A DNA stretch of 64,000 nucleotides from Acidobacteriota bacterium (lineage in GTDB: Bacteria > Acidobacteriota > Terriglobia > Acidiferrales > UBA7541), in assembly GCA_016201285.1 (NCBI GenBank), contig JACQDE010000031.1, forward strand, positions 52,693 to 116,692, given 5' to 3'. The notes below the pieces were generated by a model. The model ran no database searches. It saw nothing but the letters and a program-made list of their open reading frames with translations, and was not told the origin of the DNA. This document shows positions 59,104 through 64,000 of the stretch, in pieces. A program made the translations under genes and the position numbers. The first letter of the stretch is position 1, and every line of letters starts with the position of its first letter.

Positions 59104-59190
59104 CTTCTTGCTCCCTTCATGCATCTAACCGTGCGGCGAGACTTCTTATCGCCGTCGGTGTTTCATGAGTGGAAGAAAGAGGTAGGAACC

Positions 59191-59562
59191 ATGACGGGCA
59201 GCATGCGCAAGTGGTTGGCCGGAGCGTTTCTGCTGGGCGCGCTGGCATTCGTGGGCGCGTCGAACGCGCAAGCGCAGTATCGTCGCTACACGCAGGATCG
59301 CCGCGGCTTCTTCGAGCCTCGCCCGGGCACGCGCGCGGATTACAGAGAAGACCAGCGGGAACTCCGCATCCTGCAAGACCGCATCTGGCGCGACAAGGAG
59401 CAACTCCGCGCCGACATCCTGCGCTTTGGCAAGCGCAGCCCGCAGGTGCGCGCCGACCGCGAGATGCTCGCCCGGGACCAGCGCGAGTTGCGCCGGCTGC
59501 GCGCCGACATGCGCTACGACCGCCGCCTGGCTCACCGCCGGCATTTTCGCTGGCGCCGTTAG
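59191..59562 (+). CDS. Exported Arg-rich coiled-coil protein of unknown function
   Basis: The product is 123 aa from ATG 59191 (MTGSMRKWLAGAFLLGALAF), with AGGAACC upstream. A signal peptide ends near SNAQAQY. The rest is a long amphipathic helix with DQRELRILQDRIWRDKEQLR and DQRELRRLRADMRYDRRLAH, typical of small periplasmic helical proteins in this lineage. No family is assigned. Confidence 0.7.
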   Translation: MTGSMRKWLAGAFLLGALAFVGASNAQAQYRRYTQDRRGFFEPRPGTRADYREDQRELRILQDRIWRDKEQLRADILRFGKRSPQVRADREMLARDQRELRRLRADMRYDRRLAHRRHFRWRR

Positions 59563-59610
59563 CCGTTGCGCCTCAGACGAACCCTGCTTGAAAGCAAAAG
59601 AGGGGATACC

Positions 59611-59631
59611 CACCTGAAGGTGGCCGCTACA
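59611..59631. repeat. GCTACA repeat fragment supplying the metH stop
   Basis: CACCTGAAGGTGGCCGCTAC then A. The CTA at 59627-59629 is the stop codon of metH. Confidence 0.6.
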
Positions 59632-62600
59632 TGGCCTCGTCAGCGGAGAAATACACGCAATCCGGATGGTGGAACACCATCGCGCTGACGCTGGCTTCGG
59701 GGTCCATCATCATTCCTTCCGTCAGGCGCACGCCGATTTCTTCCGGCCGCAGGAGTTTCCAGATGCCGGCCTGGTCGTCCAAATTGGGGCACGCCGGGTA
59801 GCCAAAGCTGTAGCGCTTCCCGCGATAGCGCGAGGTAAACCGATCGTGCATCGTCAGCGTCGGCGGATCGGGAAAGCCCCAGTCCTCGCGGATGCGCCGG
59901 TGGAGCCATTCGGCGCAGGCCTCGGCGGTTTCGATGGCCAGCGCCTGCAGCGCGTGTGACTTGAAAAATTCTCCGGCCTGCTTCCACGCTTCTGACTTTT
60001 CGCGGATGCCCGCGCCCGCCGTCACCACGAAGAGCGCCAGGCGATCGCGCGCGTTTTCTTCCGCTCCCAAAATGTAATCGCTCAGACAGAGTCCGTCCGG
60101 CCTGCGCTGGCGCCCGAAGTGGAACACGTGCAGCGGCGCATCCGCGCCGGGCGCGAACAGGCGAATCGAATTCCCTTCCCGCTCCGCCGCAAAAAACTGC
60201 CACACTGCGCGCACCTTCATGAACTGCGCGGCGGCCCGTTTTACTTCTTCCATCTGGTGAAAGAGCGCCAGCGCTTTTTCGTGGCGCGCGGCGAGGTCTT
60301 TTTCGAAATGGCCTTTGTAGCCCAGGTGCCGGCTGTAGAGCATGTGCGGATTGATGTAGCTCCAGACTTCGGCGAGGTGCGGCACGTCGCGCACCTTGCG
60401 GTCGAGATAGGGCGCGGCGGGGATGGGCAGGTCCGCGCGGATTTTGCTACTGCGCCCCGCAGCAGGCGTGGGGGCCACTTCGCGCGCGGGTCCCGCAGCG
60501 GTCACGCCAACGGCGGGCGTGTGCGCCGCGAGCACGGCCGCACGCTCCGTCGGGTCCATGAGCTGGTTCATCAAGCGCAGGCCGGTCATGGCGTCCTTCG
60601 CGTAGCAGACGGCTGTTTCGTAACTGGGCGCGATGCGCGTGCGTGTGAACTTATCCGAGAGCGCCGCGCCGCCCACGAGCAGCGGCACCGTGATGCCCGC
60701 TCCGCGCAGGTCTTCCGCCGTCGTCACCATCTGCTGCGCGCTCTTCACCAACAGGCCTGATAGCCCAATCGCGTCGGGCCGGTGCTTCTGGAACTCCTGG
60801 ATCAGCGTTTCCGGCGGCACCTTAATCCCCAGGTTGATCACCGTGTAGCCGTTGTTGGACAAAATGATCTCGACCAGGTTCTTCCCGATGTCGTGGACGT
60901 CGCCTTTCACCGTCGCCAGCAGAATTTTCCCGCGCGACGCCGTGTCCGCTCTTTCCATGAACTGCTCGAGGTAGCTCACCGCCGCTTTCATCGCTTCGGC
61001 GGATTGCAGCACTTCGGCGACGATCAGCTCGTTGTTGTTGAAGAGGCGCCCCACTTCGGCCATGCCGGCCATCAGCGGCCCGTTGATGATGTCCAGCGGC
61101 GCCGCTTCCTTCCGCTTCAGATCGAGGTCCGCGATCAGTCCCTCGCGCGTGCCTTCGATAATGTAGTTGGCCAGGCGCTGGTCGAGCGGCATGTCCGGGG
61201 ATTTTTTCTTCGTGCGCGTGGCCGCGCCGCGGAACTGCTCCGTGATCGCCGCGATATGAAACTGATTGATGGCGGCTCTCTGCGCGGGAGATTGCTGGCG
61301 CCAGTCCTCCGGCGCGGTGCGCAGAGTTTCGTCACCGACTGCCGGCGGCGTATTGAACAGCAAATTTTCCGCCAGGCGACGCTGCGCTTCGGGAATGGAC
61401 GCGAAGCGCTCCAGCTTCTCTGCGTTGACGATGGCCAGGTCGAGCCCCGCCTTTGTGCAGTAATAGAGGAAGACCGAGTTGACCACTTCGCGCGCCGCTG
61501 GCGGCAGCCCGAATGACACATTCGAGATGCCCAGCAGCGTCTTCGCGCGCGGAAGTTTTTCCTTGATCAGCCACACACCTTCAATCGTCTCCACGGCGCC
61601 GCCGATGTAGTTGGCGTCGCCGGTGGCGCAGGGAAAGACGAGCGCGTCGAAGACAATGTCTTCGGGCGGAACGCCGTATTTTTCGGTGAGCAGCGTGTAC
61701 GACCGCTCGGCAATCTGCAGCTTGCGCTCGCGCGTGAACGCCTGCGCCTGCTGCTTGTCTTCGTCGATGCAGCCCGTGACGAGCGCCGCGCCGTAGGCCC
61801 GCGCCATCGGGCAGATTCTTTCGAATTTCTCCTCGCCGTCCTCGAGGTTGATCGAGTTGATCAGGCTTTTCCCCTGGCAGTAGGTCAGCGCCAGCTCCAC
61901 GGCGCGCGCGTCGGTAGTGTCAATCATCACCGGCGCCATCACTTTGCGGATCAGCTTTTCGTAAAACGACGGAATGTCGCGCAGTTCGTCGCGGTCGGTG
62001 CTTTGCAGGCAGACGTCCACGATCTGCGCGCCGTCTTTCACCTGCGCGCGGGCGATTTCCGAGGCTTCCTCCCACTGTTCCTGCGCGATGAGGTTCTTGA
62101 AGGCGCGCGAGCCAATCACGTTGGTGCGCTCCCCGACCAACAGCGGGCGGTTGCTCGGCTCCGCCTCGACGGCGTCAATGCCGGAAAACCACGTGCGCCG
62201 CGACGCCCCGGGCACCGCGCGCGGCCGCTTGCCTTCGGCCATCTGTGCGATGGCGCGGGTGTGCTCCGCGGTGGTGCCGCAGCAGCCGCCGACAATGTTC
62301 AGCCAGCCGTGATTGGCAAAGCGCTCGAGTTGCTCCGCGAGCGTCTGCGGCGTTTCCGCGTAGGCGCCCTCTTCGTTGGGCAGCCCGGCGTTCGGATAGC
62401 AGGAGATGCGCGTTGCGGCCATCGCGCTGAGTGTGCGGATGTGGTCGGTCATGAACTCCGGGCCGGTGGCGCAGTTCAGGCCCACGGAAAGCAGGTCCAT
62501 GTGCGCCACGCTGACCCAGAAGGCGTCCACGGCCTGCCCGCCCAGCATCGTGCCGGTCGGCTCGATGGTGGCCGAGAGCATCACCGGAATGCGCTCGCCG

Positions 62601-63163
62601 CGCTCCTGCATGAGCTGCTGGATGCCAAGCAGCCCGGCCTTGACGTTGCGCGTGTCCTGCGAGGTTTCCAGCAACAAAATGTCCGCGCCGCCTTCGACGA
62701 GCGCCCTGGCCTGCCCGTGGAAATTCTGTCGCAGCTCCGCAAACGTCACGCCGCCGGTGACGCTGATGGCCTTCGTGGTGGGGCCCATCGAGCCGGCGAC
62801 GAAACGCGGTTTGCCGGGCGCGGAAAACGTGTCGGCCGCGCCGCGCGCAAGTTGTGCTGCGGCGAAGTTCAGCTCGTGCGCGGAATCTTGAAGGCCGTAT
62901 TCGGCGAGCACGAGTTTGGTTCCGCCAAACGTGTCCGTCTCGATGATGTCCGCGCCGGCGGCGAGGTAGGCTTCGTGGATGGACGTGACCACATCTGGCC
63001 GCGTGCGCGCCAGGTTTTCATTGCAGCCTTCGAGTTGCGGTCCGCCGAAATCCGCGGCGGTCAGGCGCGCCTGTTGCAGCATCGTGCCCATCGCGCCATC
63101 GAGCACCAGGATGCGCGATTCGAGCGCACCGCGAAGTTCGCGTTGTCGTTCCGCTCGGTTCAT
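59627..63163 (-). CDS. metH: Cobalamin-dependent methionine synthase
   Basis: The product is 1178 aa from ATG 63163 (MNRAERQREL). Four modules are complete. The homocysteine domain has zinc Cys in GLNCATGPEF (about 228) and VGGCCGTTAEH (about 293). The pterin domain spans about 330-600 (VGERTNVIGSRAFKNL). The cobalamin cap and binding part has KGDVHDIGKNLVEI (cobalt His at about 755). The C-terminal activation domain uses SAM. It makes methionine from homocysteine with methyltetrahydrofolate. Its stop sits in a dispersed repeat. No cobalamin or SAM riboswitch was recognised upstream. Confidence 0.96.
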   Translation of the reverse strand: MNRAERQRELRGALESRILVLDGAMGTMLQQARLTAADFGGPQLEGCNENLARTRPDVVTSIHEAYLAAGADIIETDTFGGTKLVLAEYGLQDSAHELNFAAAQLARGAADTFSAPGKPRFVAGSMGPTTKAISVTGGVTFAELRQNFHGQARALVEGGADILLLETSQDTRNVKAGLLGIQQLMQERGERIPVMLSATIEPTGTMLGGQAVDAFWVSVAHMDLLSVGLNCATGPEFMTDHIRTLSAMAATRISCYPNAGLPNEEGAYAETPQTLAEQLERFANHGWLNIVGGCCGTTAEHTRAIAQMAEGKRPRAVPGASRRTWFSGIDAVEAEPSNRPLLVGERTNVIGSRAFKNLIAQEQWEEASEIARAQVKDGAQIVDVCLQSTDRDELRDIPSFYEKLIRKVMAPVMIDTTDARAVELALTYCQGKSLINSINLEDGEEKFERICPMARAYGAALVTGCIDEDKQQAQAFTRERKLQIAERSYTLLTEKYGVPPEDIVFDALVFPCATGDANYIGGAVETIEGVWLIKEKLPRAKTLLGISNVSFGLPPAAREVVNSVFLYYCTKAGLDLAIVNAEKLERFASIPEAQRRLAENLLFNTPPAVGDETLRTAPEDWRQQSPAQRAAINQFHIAAITEQFRGAATRTKKKSPDMPLDQRLANYIIEGTREGLIADLDLKRKEAAPLDIINGPLMAGMAEVGRLFNNNELIVAEVLQSAEAMKAAVSYLEQFMERADTASRGKILLATVKGDVHDIGKNLVEIILSNNGYTVINLGIKVPPETLIQEFQKHRPDAIGLSGLLVKSAQQMVTTAEDLRGAGITVPLLVGGAALSDKFTRTRIAPSYETAVCYAKDAMTGLRLMNQLMDPTERAAVLAAHTPAVGVTAAGPAREVAPTPAAGRSSKIRADLPIPAAPYLDRKVRDVPHLAEVWSYINPHMLYSRHLGYKGHFEKDLAARHEKALALFHQMEEVKRAAAQFMKVRAVWQFFAAEREGNSIRLFAPGADAPLHVFHFGRQRRPDGLCLSDYILGAEENARDRLALFVVTAGAGIREKSEAWKQAGEFFKSHALQALAIETAEACAEWLHRRIREDWGFPDPPTLTMHDRFTSRYRGKRYSFGYPACPNLDDQAGIWKLLRPEEIGVRLTEGMMMDPEASVSAMVFHHPDCVYFSADEAM

Positions 63164-63934
63164 GTGGAAAGCAGGCGCAGATCCGCTCCGCGCCTGGCCA
63201 AATCTTAGCAGGGATCGCACGATCGATGTGGCAATGTGGGGGGAGTACGGAAGCCGTTGGCGGCGCCTACCGGTCATGGCCCATTCTCGTGTGAGGCTGG
63301 ATGGAGTACGAGCAAGACGCCTACCTGCGGCTGTTTCGTTTCCGAGGCCGCGCAAATGGCGAACCCTGCCGGGCGACTGAAGCCAAATCACGATTGAGAA
63401 TGTCTCTACTCGCTCAGCCTGGCAGCTTGGAGCCCCCTAACAGACACAATGCATGGCCGGTCAAGACGAAAGGCTTCGCCCACAGCCCGCGGCCTGGCTG
63501 ATAAATCCCCGGTTCGATCCCATAAGCCAAGAAATCCTTTGGACACAATGTCCAAACAATTGCACAGTGAGGTCTCAGATTCCATGTCTTGAGGTGCATC
63601 GCCTTCAGTCCATTGCCTTTGTATCCTTAGAATTAGAATGATTCCAATTTGGACGCGAATCTGGTATGACGTTTGCTTGTTATTTTGAAAAAGGGGGTGT
63701 GAGTGGCATGTCCCGGGTCGGCTCTGGAAAGTTATTTCACTCCCACAGTGGGGCTGATCGTCACGCTCCCAAGCACGCGTAACGTGGATTTTGGGCCAGG
63801 CTCCTTCTTAGTACCCGCCGTTTAGCTTTGGTTCTTGAGCAGTAAATTTAGGGGGAAGGTCTGTAGTGCACCCCTCTAAAACTAGACAGGTAGTTTCGGT
63901 ATGATGCGGGGCCTCCGACTTCAAAGGCGGCGAC
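63164..63934. other. Gene-poor stretch of 771 bp before the insertion sequence
   Basis: It holds the metH promoter side and then AT-richer DNA from about 63500. A possible small frame from GTG 63703 reads ACPGSALESYFTPTVGLIVT and continues to FLVPAV, about 41 codons. It has AAGGGGG upstream but no family match. Otherwise nothing is evident. Confidence 0.4.
63662..63677 (+). promoter_or_regulatory. Candidate sigma-54 promoter
   Basis: TGGTATGACGTTTGCT has GG and GC separated by exactly 10 bp, close to the -24/-12 consensus TGGCACNNNNNTTGCW. It could drive the small frame at 63703. No enhancer-binding site was identified. Confidence 0.35.
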
Positions 63935-64000
63935 ATGAGCAGGAAACCGCGAGTGCAGCGGACGGCGGAGGAGAAGTGGGAGATCGTGCAGGAAGGGATC
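63862..64000 (+). mobile_element. Start of an IS3-family insertion sequence (truncated by window)
   Basis: TGTAGTGCACCCCTCTAAAA continues into CTAGACAGG in the style of IS3 left ends, with a promoter-like stretch before the transposase OrfA at 63935. The right end lies outside the window. Confidence 0.7.
63935..64000 (+). CDS. IS3-family transposase OrfA (partial)
   Basis: ATG 63935, with AGGCGG upstream, encodes MSRKPRVQRTAEEKWEIVQE then GI at the window edge. This is the N-terminal helix-turn-helix start of IS3-type OrfA, usually about 90-100 aa and expressed with OrfB by frameshifting. Only 22 codons are present. The IS left end is seen upstream from 63862. Confidence 0.8.
   Translation, partial: MSRKPRVQRTAEEKWEIVQEGI

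Noticed and set aside
63164..63400. Cobalamin or SAM riboswitch before metH
   Set aside because: I looked for a B12 box and SAM-box elements on the minus strand and found none that fit.

Overview
The window is about 63-65% GC, densely coded on both strands and typical of a large environmental bacterial genome. The mix of genes points to Acidobacteriota: a secreted tricorn-type protease, secreted amidohydrolases, LemA with DUF2207, small secreted lineage-specific proteins, an arsenosugar cluster, and many dispersed TGTAGC...GCTACA palindromes. This placement is an inference from gene content, not a marker-gene result.

Layout. 0-7.3 kb holds two-component signalling genes in two convergent cassettes with the same order (sensor kinase, Rcp1-like receiver, hybrid kinase). 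7.3-21.6 kb holds a membrane protein, a MOSC gene flanked by a 16-bp perfect inverted repeat, an AMP-ligase/ACP/PlsC fusion, a CPA2 antiporter, small secreted proteins, an M28 peptidase, two PLP enzymes and a cold-shock gene. 21.8-27.1 kb holds a STAS/anti-sigma pair, ComM, and LemA with DUF2207. 27.2-35.6 kb holds an aspartyl protease fused to an NTF2-like domain, a WapI-like immunity protein, an ICMT-like methyltransferase, an AlkD-like protein, a GNAT protein, Dtd, a P-loop kinase, a fluoride-riboswitch operon (fluC-DUF190), and MutM with an unusual C-terminal domain. 35.8-39.7 kb is a PiT transporter followed by an arsenosugar set (ArsM-like, peroxidase-like, ArsS). 39.8-47.2 kb is secreted peptide and amino-acid catabolism (amidohydrolase, tricorn, cyclase, N-acyl-D-amino-acid deacylase). 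47.2-63.2 kb holds EVE, Rieske, NuoB, a sulfur operon (ArsR regulator, DsrE, SQR-like oxidoreductase), a methyltransferase, ThiC, Map, a metallophosphoesterase, SPFH with a ribbon-helix-helix protein, tRNA-Val with a GIY-YIG cassette, and MetH. The window ends at the start of an IS3-type insertion sequence.

Main discoveries. (1) The DsrE gene carries an in-frame TGA that falls exactly where the family has the first Cys of its CxxC motif (UATC here). It is followed at 19 nt by a hairpin with a G-rich loop, so this is very probably a selenocysteine DsrE protein in an ArsR-DsrE-SQR operon. (2) A fluoride riboswitch has its terminator arm overlapping the pseudoknot strand. (3) A GIY-YIG gene sits between tRNA-Val and a 315-bp-offset copy of the tRNA's 3' part, like a minimal tRNA-targeting element. 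(4) A family of palindromic repeats repeatedly supplies stop codons to neighbouring genes. (5) Several unusual fusions occur: MutM with a winged-helix-like tail, and retropepsin with NTF2.
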